Shown here: piece by piece, positions 8,549 to 17,878 of the stretch
How the letters are laid out: the number at the start of each line of letters is the position of its first letter
Numbering within the stretch: position 1 is the first letter of the stretch
DNA from: Yoonia sp. GPGPB17
Lineage (GTDB): Bacteria; Pseudomonadota; Alphaproteobacteria; Rhodobacterales; Rhodobacteraceae
Length of the DNA stretch: 64,000 nucleotides
Direction: 5' to 3'
NCBI RefSeq assembly: GCF_037892195.1
Contig: NZ_JATACI010000002.1
Location: 2,232,001-2,296,000, forward strand
Position numbers and translations under genes: made by a program
Notes under the pieces: generated by a model
What the model was told of the DNA's origin: nothing
Seen by the model: only the letters and a program-made list of their open reading frames with translations
Database searches by the model: none

Positions 8549-10175
8549 ATGGAGCACAAGTACCGGCCAGAGGTCGATGGACTTCGCGCAATTGCCGTAA
8601 GTGCCGTGATCGTGTCCCACATGGGGGACCCATTTTCGCACTATCTTAGGGGTGGTTTTATCGGCGTTGACGTCTTTTTCATCATTTCCGGCTTTCTGAT
8701 CACAGGTATTCTTTATCGCGAAATGAATGCCGACAGTTTTACCTTTCGCAACTTCTATGAACGTCGGGCTTGGCGCATTTTACCGGCGCTGATCCTTGTC
8801 ACGCTTGTATCTATTCCCTTTGCATGGACGTTGATGTCACCCGAACAGCTCACCGAATTTGGTGCAAGTCTGATTGGTATCGGCCTTTTCGCCTCAAACA
8901 TTTATTTTTGGCTGACTTCTGGGTATTTCGCCCCCGCTGCCGAAGAGCTGCCGATGATCCACACATGGTCCCTGGCGGTCGAGGAACAATTCTATGTCCT
9001 GTTTCCGCTTTTGTTTCTGTTTTGTGGCGACGCAAGAAAATAGTGATTGGATTGGCTTTGGCCCTGATCGGCAGCCTCGTTTTAGCCGAGGTTATGGGGC
9101 GGTTCGCCCCCTCAGCGGCGTTCTATCTTGTGACGTCGCGGGCATGGGAGCTATTGGCGGGCAGTTTAGCCGGATATCTTGTGGCGCATTATGGGTTGCC
9201 AGATGGCGCATCGGGACCCGCAGGATGGCGGTTTCTTGGGAGGCATCGGACCGTGCTGGGGTGGATTGGCGCGCTTGGAATTGTGGGATTCGGCCTCGCC
9301 GGGCAGGTTCAAAACGGATTTGGCGCACAGCGGTTCGACCCCATCATATTGGCGGCTTTTGATGCCACAGCCTCCAGCCCAGATCGCGACAAATGCCACA
9401 ATCTCCCACCCGATGCGGCCTGTCAGTATAACGTCGGTTCATCACGTATGCTCACAGTTATCGGTGACAGCCACGCAGTCGAACTCAGTTATAGCCTGCA
9501 AAACACACTTGAAGGCCATGACTATGGTGTGACGCACCTATCACGCTCTGGTTGCCCACCGGCTCTACTGTTTAAGACAAATGTAGACGGCTGTACGGAC
9601 TGGACCACATCAAGCATTGACGCTCTGGAACAAAGCCCCCCGGGGTAGTTGTCTTGGTCTACCGGCATGCCGCATATCTTTATGGTCTCAACGAGCGTGC
9701 TGATATCGCCTACCCCAACCTGCCAGACACCCCCTCCAGCATTTTGGCCAACGCGTCAACGGACGCCAAACGCGCTGCCTATTGGGCATCGTTGGAAACC
9801 ATGGTGACACGTTTACGCTCTTCGGGTCATGATGTGATCCTGGTTCAACCCTTTCCCGAAATCGTCAGGCCTATGACAGCTTACCTGTTCAAATCAGATC
9901 TTGATGTCGAAACTGGCTCCATTCCTGCGGTCTCTAGAGCATATTATGAAGCACGGTCGGCTGATGTGCGACAACGTCTAATCGCTTTGGCTGAGGGACA
10001 AAATGGTGTTGAGGTTTTCGACCCATTGCCAGTCTTTTGCGATGATCAAAATTGCTATGCAATGCGCAGTGGGGTACCTCTTTACTTTGACAGCGATCAT
10101 CCAAGCGTTGCAGGAGCCGACCTCGTAGCAGCCAGCCTGAAAAGCAGCATTTTACACGGCCAGTTTGCCCAGTAA
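8549..10175 (+). pseudogene. Acyltransferase-3/SGNH (OafA-like) surface O-acetylase, degenerate
   Basis: This is the remnant of an integral-membrane O-acyltransferase with a periplasmic SGNH esterase domain, a type that acetylates lipopolysaccharide or exopolysaccharide. The start is typical: YRPEVDGLRAIAV, then GGFIGVDVFFIISGFLI, RRAWRILPALI and HTWSLAVEEQFYVLFPLL. The SGNH part has VIGDSHAVELS and the C-terminal DSDHPSVAGADLV. There are two single-base losses, near 9020 (after LFPLLFLF) and near 9640 in a CCCCCCGGGG run. In addition, the block between ELLAGSLAGYLVA and the helix before the SGNH domain is short by roughly 100 residues and lacks the usual YSLYLWHWP-type segment. The combination of an internal deletion and two shifts makes a genuine pseudogene likely. 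Bases 8266-8548 upstream hold nothing I recognise. Confidence 0.8.
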
Positions 10176-10440
10176 GTGCAACGTATTATCATTTGAACAT
10201 CCAGGATTTTACCGCGCGCGTCGCATTTGAAGCCACTCTTTGAGGATAGGCCAAAACCGTCTGCAATCCAAGCTGACAAGCAATTGTCAAAGACCGCCCA
10301 CGTCAATGTGTGATGCCATGTTTTGATGGCGGCGACGCTCCGGTGGCGCAATTGCCGCCATAGGGCGATTGTCTTGGTGCCTTGCTGCAATCATCCTCGC
10401 ATCAGACAGGTTCTTCCTGAGGCCGGTGTCTGAATGAGTG
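10176..10440. other. Intergenic stretch, no recognisable gene
   Basis: The 265 bases between the acyltransferase remnant and the BKACE gene have only short open frames with basic, unconserved translations. I see no terminator or repeat. A decayed gene fragment is possible on the plus strand near 10320-10437 but could not be assigned to a family. Confidence 0.4.
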
Positions 10441-11211
10441 TCACACCGTAGAAAGCAGTGCTTCCTTCAGATCCGCAACTTTCTGCGCGTTATCCTTCGC
10501 AACAGAACCGGAGCTGAGTATCCGCGAATTCTCGAAACCAACCCGACACTTTCCCCCCAGCGCGAAAGCCTTTGATAGGCACTCAGTTTCCGTCGTTCCG
10601 AATGCACACACAGCCCAATCTGGATTGATCTCTCGTTCTGTCAACCAACGCAAAAATGGCGCAAGGTCGGCGGGATCGGCGGTTGAGGTTGGGCTGTGCC
10701 GCCCTAAAACAAACAGGATTTGCAGCGAAGGATCCATCAATGTGCTGCGCGACACTATGCTTTCCAGCAGCGCGCAATCGGTCTTGTCATACAATATATG
10801 CTGGATCGCGATTCCCTGGTCAGCGCATTTGTTGTAGAACGATGCTGCCGTTTGTGTTCCAGCGCGGCAAATTTCACGTACCGCAGCTGATACCATGGTC
10901 GCACCAGATCGCAGAGCAACATCCATTTGCACATCAACGTCGTAGATGCCGACCGCCTCTGTTGTGATCTGAACCGCCATTTCTGGCACCGCATCTTGGA
11001 GTGCAAGCAACAACTTTCGATACGATTCAACATTCAAAAGATGCCGCCCCGCATCATCACGGATATGCGCATGAATCCCATCTGCTCCGGCCAAAAAACA
11101 CGCCTTTGCACATTCGACGATTTCCGCTTGCGTTAAAGGAACCTCGGGGTGATCAGTCTTAAGAAGTCGCGCACCATTTGGGGCAACCATGATCTGAGGC
11201 AGCGGTCTCAA
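10441..11211 (-). CDS. BKACE family beta-keto acid cleavage enzyme (DUF849)
   Basis: A 256-residue zinc enzyme of the BKACE family, whose founder is Kce, the 3-keto-5-aminohexanoate cleavage enzyme. These TIM-barrel proteins condense a beta-keto acid with acetyl-CoA and release acetoacetate plus a new acyl-CoA. Seen here are the VAPNGARL start, the zinc pair H47/H49 in GIHAHIRDDAGRH, and the C-terminal CRVGFENS motif that carries the third metal-binding glutamate. The length is somewhat below the usual 270-310. Its start overlaps the end of the aminotransferase gene by four bases, so the two are translationally coupled. The physiological beta-keto acid cannot be read from the sequence. Confidence 0.85.
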   Translation of the reverse strand: MRPLPQIMVAPNGARLLKTDHPEVPLTQAEIVECAKACFLAGADGIHAHIRDDAGRHLLNVESYRKLLLALQDAVPEMAVQITTEAVGIYDVDVQMDVALRSGATMVSAAVREICRAGTQTAASFYNKCADQGIAIQHILYDKTDCALLESIVSRSTLMDPSLQILFVLGRHSPTSTADPADLAPFLRWLTEREINPDWAVCAFGTTETECLSKAFALGGKCRVGFENSRILSSGSVAKDNAQKVADLKEALLSTV

Positions 11212-12527
11212 ATCACGCCCTCTACACTTTTTTGAAGCTTGTCGACCAACTCATCAATTTGGCTTTCAGTGCAGATAAAAGGCGGCGCCAGCAGCACATG
11301 GTCGCCATTTTGGCCATCGATTGTCCCGCCCATCGGGTAACAGATCAAACCATTCTCCATTGCTTTTGTCTTCAAGCGCGCCGCCAGTTTCCTGTCCGAG
11401 TCAAACGGCGCCTTCGTTTCTCTGTCGGCCACAAATTCAAGCCCGCGGAACATGCCGCGCCCACGGATGTCACCCACGTGCGGGTGTTGCCCGAAGGCTT
11501 CTGACAACGCCGCGCCAAAGTACGCACCAATCTGCGCTGCTCGGGCTGTCATGCCACCATCGGTCAGTTTCGTCACAACCGCATGCGCGGCGGCGCATGC
11601 AACGGGATGACCAAGATAGGTGTGCCCATGTTGGAAAAACCCACTGCCATTCTCAATCGCGCTATAGATGCCACCGCTACACAACATGGCCCCAATCGGC
11701 TGATACCCGGCACCAAGCCCTTTGGCGATCGTGATGATATCCGGGCGAACGTCGTCCTGCTCGCACGCAAAAAATGTGCCAGTGCGGCCCATCCCGCACA
11801 TGACCTCATCGAGGATCAACAGAATGCCGTATTGGTCGCAAATCTGGCGAATGCGTCTGAAGTAGCCTTCAACCGCCGGAACAGCACCTGCCGTGGCACC
11901 AACCACCGGTTCAGCAAGAAATCCGATCACAGTTTCGGGGCCGACACGCAACAATTCTTCTTCGAGTTCATTGGCGACGCGCTGACCAAAGTCGTAAGGG
12001 GTTTCATCATCGGCGCGGCCCCGATATTCGAAGCACGCGTTGATGTGACTGGCCGATACCATCACTGGATCAAAGGGTTCTCGCCGCCACGCATTGCCAC
12101 CTGTGCCCAAAGCACCCAGAGTATTTCCATGATAGCTTTGGCGGCGAGAAATGAACCGCGTGCGTTCGGGCTGGCCAATTTCAATCATATACTGGCGGGC
12201 AAGTTTCAGTGCGGCCTCGACGGCCTCTGACCCACCAGAAACCAAATAGACGCGGTCGATTCCTTCTGGCGCATGGGCGATCAGTTTCGCTGCCAAAGCT
12301 TCAGCCGGGGCCGATGTCAGGAAACCAGTGTGTGCAAAATCCAGAGAATCAAGTTGTGTTTTGATGGCTGAGATGACGTCTGGATCGCTATGGCCAAGGC
12401 ACGAAACAGCAGCACCACCCGAGCCATCAAGGTAATATTTTCCCTCACTATCAATGATATATATCCCGTCACCTTTATGGGCGGTCGGTAACACGGCCTG
12501 TGTGTGACGCGGAAAGACCTTTGACAT
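11208..12527 (-). CDS. Class III PLP-dependent aminotransferase
   Basis: A 439-residue class III (omega) aminotransferase. It has the fold-type I pattern: the GGSEAVEAALKLARQY helix, RRQSYHGNTLGALG, the ILLILDEVMCGMGRTG aspartate motif, and the PLP lysine in TIAKGLGAGYQPIGA. The start is the ATG at 12527 behind AAGGTG; the open frame continues upstream to 12752, but those residues are not family-like. It overlaps the BKACE gene by four bases. Together they suggest that an omega-amino or amino-keto compound is transaminated to a beta-keto acid and then cleaved. A divergent RpiR regulator and a TAXI-TRAP importer follow. The specific amine is unknown. Confidence 0.9.
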   Translation of the reverse strand: MSKVFPRHTQAVLPTAHKGDGIYIIDSEGKYYLDGSGGAAVSCLGHSDPDVISAIKTQLDSLDFAHTGFLTSAPAEALAAKLIAHAPEGIDRVYLVSGGSEAVEAALKLARQYMIEIGQPERTRFISRRQSYHGNTLGALGTGGNAWRREPFDPVMVSASHINACFEYRGRADDETPYDFGQRVANELEEELLRVGPETVIGFLAEPVVGATAGAVPAVEGYFRRIRQICDQYGILLILDEVMCGMGRTGTFFACEQDDVRPDIITIAKGLGAGYQPIGAMLCSGGIYSAIENGSGFFQHGHTYLGHPVACAAAHAVVTKLTDGGMTARAAQIGAYFGAALSEAFGQHPHVGDIRGRGMFRGLEFVADRETKAPFDSDRKLAARLKTKAMENGLICYPMGGTIDGQNGDHVLLAPPFICTESQIDELVDKLQKSVEGVI

Positions 12528-12629
12528 GGTGCACCTTGGGTTTGTGAGATTGAATGCAATGAAACAGATGATTCGGGTGTTGACAACGTGTGAAACAATT
12601 TGAACATTGCGTCTACTGGGGGATAGGGT

Positions 12630-13492
12630 TTGAACGCAAAGTTCGAAGCACGGCTGCAAAAACGATATGGTGACCTCAGCGGGTCGCTTCAGTCGGCTGC
12701 AGATTTCATTACCGAAAACCCAATCGATGCAGCAACACGCCCACTCCGTCATGTGTCAGGCGAAAGCGGCATTTCACCGGCCGCGTTTTCCCGCCTTGCG
12801 CGGGCGCTTGATTACGAAGATTTTGCTGAACTGCGTGAAGAGTTACGGGTGAAAATATCAGACCGCGTTAACCGATTTGCGGATCGCGCTGAACAACTAC
12901 ACCACGATCACAGCGCGCAGAACGCGCATTTTATTGATGCCCATCTTGCTGCGTGCCAATCAAACCTTCAAACGCTTGTACGCGACATTGATCGAGACGC
13001 ACTTGATGTTGCAGTTGATCGCATTTCTGTCGCACGAAAGGTCCTATTGCTGGGCGCACTTGGGTCGACCGGCGTCGTCGAATATTTGTCATACCTCGCG
13101 AACTTCTGCGCCGAAAACTGGATGATGGCGTCCAGAATGGGCGCGTCGTTGGGTGGGGGCTTGCCGGACTTGATGAGCGCGACGTTCTGATCATTGTGAC
13201 GAAGCCACCGTTCTCGGGTCGCGCCTTACGCGCGGCGGAAATGGCAAAGTCCCAAGGCGTCTATGTTGTCCTGATCACCGATACTCATAGCTGCCCCGCG
13301 CTAAAACATGCGGCGGTGTGTTTTATTGTGCCGACAAACAGTCCACACTTCTATTCGTCATACGTCGTGACAATGTTTCTTGTTGAAACCCTGATTGGGG
13401 TCTTGGTCAGCCGATCCAATTCGGATGCGCGGGCCAGGATCGCTGACGTTGAGAATGCAAACAGGGTCCTGGCGGAAGTCTGGGATCTTTAA
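12630..13492 (+). pseudogene. MurR/RpiR-family regulator, frameshifted
   Basis: A transcription regulator of the RpiR type with an N-terminal HTH_6 domain (about 1-80, with AAFSRLARALDYEDFAELREELR) and a C-terminal SIS sugar-phosphate-type sensor domain. The second half contains DVLIIVTKPPFSGRALRAAE and the KHAAVCFIVPTNSPHF segment. The frame is lost near 13150 at a GGTGGGGGC run, where one missing G accounts for the shift; restored, the protein would be about 287 residues. It is divergent from the aminotransferase-BKACE pair and precedes the TRAP genes, so it is the likely local regulator. With only a homopolymer lesion, an assembly error is as likely as inactivation. Confidence 0.85.
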
Positions 13493-13520
13493 CCCACGAA
13501 GAACATTACACCAAGGGAGA

Positions 13521-14495
13521 ATGAAAATGTTCAATAAAATCAAGATGACAGCAATGGCCGCGGCCGCCACCGTCGTGATGACCCCAACCGCTTATGCGGA
13601 AGAGTTCATCACGATCGGGACAGGCGGTGTGACGGGCGTTTACTATCCAACGGGCGGCGCGATTTGCCGTCTGGTAAACCAGGGTCGCCGCGATCACGGC
13701 ATTCGCTGTTCCGTCGAATCCACGGGCGGTTCCGTGTACAACATCAACACCATTCGCGAAGGCGAATTGGAGTTTGGTGTCGCCCAATCTGACTGGCAAT
13801 ACCATGCATATAACGGCACGTCCCGCTTTGAAGAGAATGGCGCATTTGACGATCTGCGCGCCGTCTTCTCTGTGCACCCAGAACCCTTTACCGTCGTTGC
13901 CCGTGCGGATTCAGGCATCACTAGCATTGAAGATCTTGCCGGCAAGCGTGTGAACATTGGCAACCCCGGGTCTGGTCAGCGCGGCACAATGGAAGTGCTG
14001 ATGGCGGCCCTCGGTTGGACAACCGATGATTTCGCTCTGGCGACTGAGCTGAAAGCCGCAGAGCAGTCTGCCGCACTTTGCGACAACCAGATTGACGCGA
14101 TGGTCTACACTGTCGGTCACCCTTCCGGTTCGATTTCTGAGGCCACAACAGCTTGCGATTCCGTTCTGGTCGAAGTTTCCGGCGAAGCTGTTGATCAGCT
14201 GATCGCTGACAACTCGTTCTACCGCTCGGCGACAATTCCCGGTGGCATGTACCGCGGAAACGACAATGACGTCACAACATTCGGTGTTGGTGCGACATTC
14301 GTAAGCTCTGCATCTGTCTCTGAAGATGTGGTTTACACGCTTGTCAAATCTGTCTTTGACAACATCGACGACTTCAAAGGTCTGCACCCTGCATTTGCAA
14401 ACCTTGAGCCAGCAGACATGGCATCCGCTGGCCTGTCCGCACCACTGCATGATGGTGCTGCCAAATACTATAAAGAAGCTGGCCTGATAGAATAA
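13521..14495 (+). CDS. TAXI-family TRAP transporter solute-binding protein
   Basis: A 324-residue periplasmic binding protein of the TAXI (TRAP-associated extracytoplasmic immunogenic) family. It has a signal peptide cleaved near TAYAEEF, then the family-typical ITIGTGGVTGVYYPTGGAICRLVN start and GSVYNINTIREGELEFGVAQSD. The GxGS-type NPGSGQRGTMEVL segment lies in the second lobe. I chose the ATG at 13521 because AAGGGAG lies just upstream and the signal peptide follows. The fused TRAP permease is downstream. It delivers an organic acid or amino acid to that permease using the sodium gradient. Confidence 0.92.
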   Translation: MKMFNKIKMTAMAAAATVVMTPTAYAEEFITIGTGGVTGVYYPTGGAICRLVNQGRRDHGIRCSVESTGGSVYNINTIREGELEFGVAQSDWQYHAYNGTSRFEENGAFDDLRAVFSVHPEPFTVVARADSGITSIEDLAGKRVNIGNPGSGQRGTMEVLMAALGWTTDDFALATELKAAEQSAALCDNQIDAMVYTVGHPSGSISEATTACDSVLVEVSGEAVDQLIADNSFYRSATIPGGMYRGNDNDVTTFGVGATFVSSASVSEDVVYTLVKSVFDNIDDFKGLHPAFANLEPADMASAGLSAPLHDGAAKYYKEAGLIE

Positions 14496-14518
14496 CTCTG
14501 GTCAGATCAATAATAACG

Positions 14519-14544
14519 CCGGGGGCGGGTTCGCGCGCCCTCGG
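14519..14544 (+). promoter_or_regulatory. Intercistronic hairpin between TAXI receptor and permease genes
   Basis: CCGGGGGCG and CGCCCTCGG can form a 9-bp stem (one G-U pair) in the 90-base gap. There is no T run, so it looks like an RNA-stabilising or attenuating hairpin that keeps the abundant binding protein above the permease. This is inference. Confidence 0.5.
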
Positions 14545-14585
14545 TCATCAACTCAATCAGCCGGAAACCGGCGGCAGGGGGACAT

Positions 14586-17198
14586 ATGACCAAATCAGAG
14601 AACCGCGCGCTCAGCGAGGAAGAGCTTCAGGAACTGGTCGCGGCAAGTGACAGCGGCGCACGCAGCCCAAGTGGGGCCGTGGGGAAGATGATCGCGATCA
14701 CCGCGCTGTTATGGTCCGTCTTTCAGGTGCTTCTCGCCTCGCCGGTCGGTCCTTACATCCTGCCCGGTGATCTGATCAATAACTCCCGCCAAATCCATCT
14801 CGCCTTTGCGATTTTTCTCTCTGCGATGGCCTATCCTTTATTCAAGAACAGCCCGCGTGACCATATTCCGTGGTATGACTGGATTTTGGGCGTCGGTGGT
14901 GCGTTTCTGGCACTTTATGGATACTTTTTTTACGACAAGATTGTCGGCAATGGCGGCCTCGCTGATACTGCGGACGCCTATTTCGGCCTTGCCGGTTTGA
15001 TCTTCCTCTTTATCGCGGCCTACAGAACGCTTGGGCCCGTCATGGTGGTTCTGGCTGTTGTGTTCCTGGGCTACGTCTTTTTCGGATCATCCGAGGTTGT
15101 GCCAGACCAAATCCGCTGGGCCGGGGCAAGCCTGCGCAAAGCGATGAGCCATATGTGGATCACATCTGAAGGTGTGTTCGGGATCGCGCTTGGCGTTTCC
15201 ACACGGTTCGTATTCCTGTTTGTTCTGTTTGGGGCCTTGCTGGATAAGGCTGGCGCTGGGAACTACTTTATCAAAATGGCATTCGGCGCGCTTGGGCACT
15301 TGCGTGGCGGACCTGCGAAAGCCGCCGTTGTTGGCTCTGCCGCGACCGGTCTGATCTCGGGATCTTCGATTGCCAATGTGGTGACAACAGGCACGTTCAC
15401 CATTCCGCTGATGAAACGTGTGGGGTTTAGCGCGGAAAAGGCAGGTTCGGTCGAGGTGGCGTCATCCGTCAACGGCCAAATCATGCCCCCGGTCATGGGT
15501 GCTGCGGCGTTCCTGATGGTGGAATATGTCGGCATTTCCTATGTCGAGGTGATTACCCACGCCTTCTTGCCCGCGATTATTTCTTACATCGCTCTGGTCT
15601 ATATCGTTCACCTCGAAGCGGTGAAAAACAACATGCCAACTATCGGCAACAAGGTTGTGAACCTGTTCAACACGGTCCTTGGGATGTTTGGCTTCTTCGC
15701 CGGTTTTGCTTTGCTATGCTATGCAACGCAATATCCGGTGGCGGCCGTCGTGTCGCTGTTCCCGGAAGGCTCCGGTTGGATTCTCGCAGCACTTCTCGGG
15801 TTGGTCTATATTGCACTGGTCTATTTGGCCGCGCAGACAGACGACCTGGAACCAGATGATCCAAATGCAGAGGTCGTGGAGCTTCCCGACCTTGCAAAGA
15901 TCTACAAGTCTGGCCTCTACTATCTGCTGCCAATCATCGTTCTGGTCTATTTCCTGATGATTGAACGCAAGTCACCTGGTCTGTCGGCGTTTTGGGCAAC
16001 CTTCCTGCTATTTGGCATCTTGATCACGCAAAAGACGCTCAAGGCGATGTTTCGTGGCGAAGCAAACGCTGTTGGACGCCTCTATGACGGGTGTGTTGAT
16101 CTGGTCGAAGGCATGATCGACGGTGCGCGCAACATGATCGGTATTGGCCTTGCGACGGCGACAGCAGGTATCATCGTGGGCACGGTGTCGCTCACGGGTA
16201 TCGGCCAAGTTATGGCTGACTTCGTGGAATTCCTGTCAGGTGGCAACCTGATCCTGATGCTGGTCTTTGTGGCGATCCTGTCACTGATCCTTGGGATGGG
16301 TTTGCCAACGACGGCGAACTACATCGTCGTGTCGTCGCTGATGGTCGCTGTGGTTGTCGAGCTAGGCGCGCAAAACGGCCTGATCGTTCCATTGATCGCG
16401 GTTCACCTGTTTGTTTTCTACTTCGGGATCATGGCGGATGTGACGCCACCGGTAGGACTTGCCAGTTTTGCGGCGGCCGCTGTCTCGGGCGGTGACGCGA
16501 TCCGGACCGGATTTACCGCGTTTTTCTACAGCTTGCGGACCGTTGCCCTGCCCTTTGTGTTTATCTTCAACACCGATCTGCTGCTGATCGATGTGACATG
16601 GGCCCAGGGCATCGTGGTCTTCATCACGGCAACGATAGGCATTTTGGTGTTTACGGCTGCCACGATGGGCTGGTTCCTGACCAAGAACCGGATTTGGGAA
16701 ACGCTCGCCATGCTGCTTATCGCATTTGCGCTGTTCCGCCCTGGCTTTTTTATGAACCAAATCCAACCGCCGTTTGAAGAAATCGCACCCGCTGCATTTA
16801 CAGAGGCATTGGCGAACGCGGAACCCGGCAGCACTTTGCGGACAATTATCTCCGGACCCGACTTTGACACCTTCGAAATGAAGGATGTGACTGTTCCCTT
16901 GACCGTGCCTGATGTTGATGGCGGCGATGCGCGGCTTGACGCTCTGGGCATTATTCTGGTGCCAGATGACGATGTTCAACAAATGGACGAGCCCGGGTTC
17001 GGTACCGACTTGTCAGATACTTTGTCGTCGTTTGATTTCTATGGAGACGAGCCTGTTGCGATCACCGGTGTTCAAGTCGCATCCAATCAAATGCCCAAAG
17101 AACTGATCTGGATCCCTGCGTTGCTGTTGCTGGCTTTGATCGCTTACTTGCAAAAAGGGCGCGCAGCACCCGCCGTTCGAGAAGGAGAGATGGCATGA
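14586..17198 (+). CDS. TRAP transporter permease, fused 4TM/12TM (DctQM-type)
   Basis: An 870-residue inner-membrane permease in which the small and large TRAP subunits are fused, the usual form paired with TAXI receptors. The N-terminal third carries the small-subunit-like helices. The DctM-like core has GSAATGLISGSSIANVVTTG, VNGQIMPPVMGAAAFLMVE and the GMGLPTTANYIVVSSLM repeat hairpin. After the core is a roughly 150-residue region with a periplasmic segment and a final helix near 845-860, resembling the DUF3394 extension. Its stop overlaps the Usp start by four bases. It imports the solute captured by the upstream receptor. Confidence 0.93.
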   Translation: MTKSENRALSEEELQELVAASDSGARSPSGAVGKMIAITALLWSVFQVLLASPVGPYILPGDLINNSRQIHLAFAIFLSAMAYPLFKNSPRDHIPWYDWILGVGGAFLALYGYFFYDKIVGNGGLADTADAYFGLAGLIFLFIAAYRTLGPVMVVLAVVFLGYVFFGSSEVVPDQIRWAGASLRKAMSHMWITSEGVFGIALGVSTRFVFLFVLFGALLDKAGAGNYFIKMAFGALGHLRGGPAKAAVVGSAATGLISGSSIANVVTTGTFTIPLMKRVGFSAEKAGSVEVASSVNGQIMPPVMGAAAFLMVEYVGISYVEVITHAFLPAIISYIALVYIVHLEAVKNNMPTIGNKVVNLFNTVLGMFGFFAGFALLCYATQYPVAAVVSLFPEGSGWILAALLGLVYIALVYLAAQTDDLEPDDPNAEVVELPDLAKIYKSGLYYLLPIIVLVYFLMIERKSPGLSAFWATFLLFGILITQKTLKAMFRGEANAVGRLYDGCVDLVEGMIDGARNMIGIGLATATAGIIVGTVSLTGIGQVMADFVEFLSGGNLILMLVFVAILSLILGMGLPTTANYIVVSSLMVAVVVELGAQNGLIVPLIAVHLFVFYFGIMADVTPPVGLASFAAAAVSGGDAIRTGFTAFFYSLRTVALPFVFIFNTDLLLIDVTWAQGIVVFITATIGILVFTAATMGWFLTKNRIWETLAMLLIAFALFRPGFFMNQIQPPFEEIAPAAFTEALANAEPGSTLRTIISGPDFDTFEMKDVTVPLTVPDVDGGDARLDALGIILVPDDDVQQMDEPGFGTDLSDTLSSFDFYGDEPVAITGVQVASNQMPKELIWIPALLLLALIAYLQKGRAAPAVREGEMA

Positions 17199-17626
17199 TC
17201 AAAACGATCTTATGTGCGGTTGATATTACCCGTCCTGACGAAGATGCGAATGTGCTTAAGGCCGCAAAAAAGCTCGCCGATATGGACGGTGCGCAACTTG
17301 ATGTCATTACCGTTGTTCCCGACTTTGGGGCGTCAGTGGTTGGTGCTTACTTCCAAGATCACCATGTCAAATCTGCGCAAGACGGTGCAGCCGCCGCTCT
17401 AAGTGAGATGGCGGAACAGGCGATTGGCAAAGATGCGAACCTGGCGGTTCGGCATATCGTTTCTATTGGCTCAGTGTATGAGGAAGTTCTTAAGACAGCG
17501 AAACTGTCAAAAGCTGATCTGATTGTGATTGGGGCACATAAGCCAGACTTTAAGGATTATCTTCTCGGCCCGAATGCGGCACGTGTCGTACGCCATTCTG
17601 AATGTTCGGTATACGTGGTCAGATAG
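17195..17626 (+). CDS. Universal stress protein UspA family (TRAP-linked)
   Basis: A 143-residue UspA-fold protein translationally coupled to the TRAP permease. The N-terminus MIKTILCAVDITRPDE and the C-terminal DLIVIGAHKPDFKDYLLGPNAARVVRHSECSVYVV region follow the family pattern, although the nucleotide-binding G-x-x-G is altered to GAHK. Usp proteins encoded next to TRAP systems, such as TeaD, modulate transport activity through nucleotide binding; a similar role here is inference. It is the last gene of the module. The 250 bases after it hold nothing I can identify. Confidence 0.88.
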   Translation: MIKTILCAVDITRPDEDANVLKAAKKLADMDGAQLDVITVVPDFGASVVGAYFQDHHVKSAQDGAAAALSEMAEQAIGKDANLAVRHIVSIGSVYEEVLKTAKLSKADLIVIGAHKPDFKDYLLGPNAARVVRHSECSVYVVR

Positions 17627-17878
17627 CGGCGTAAGCACAACACATGTCTGAGTTTCGTATTGGCGCTGTACGAATGTCAACGCCGGAGTAGCGGCACCAG
17701 GGCATCACGAACTGCTTGCAATGTCTGCTATGGGCCAAAGTATGATAACGCTACCGGCTCCATATCAGCCGTAAGGGCAATGTAGCTACAGCCACCTTCA
17801 AAGGCCGCGCTTTCGTCGCGCGCTCTGGTGACATTTCTACTTGGTTGGAACGGGCTCTTGCTACTTAAGAACAGTCCT

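Noticed and set aside
10097..10390. Possible small gene or transposase fragment after the acyltransferase
   Set aside because: The translation overlaps the acyltransferase end and shows no transposase motif or inverted repeats.
12630..13492. Phase-variable switching of the RpiR regulator by its G run
   Set aside because: A run of five is too short to be convincing, and similar one-base losses occur in unrelated genes nearby.
16362..16982. 206-codon antisense frame in the TRAP permease
   Set aside because: It mirrors the third-position composition of the permease gene and has no recognisable motif.
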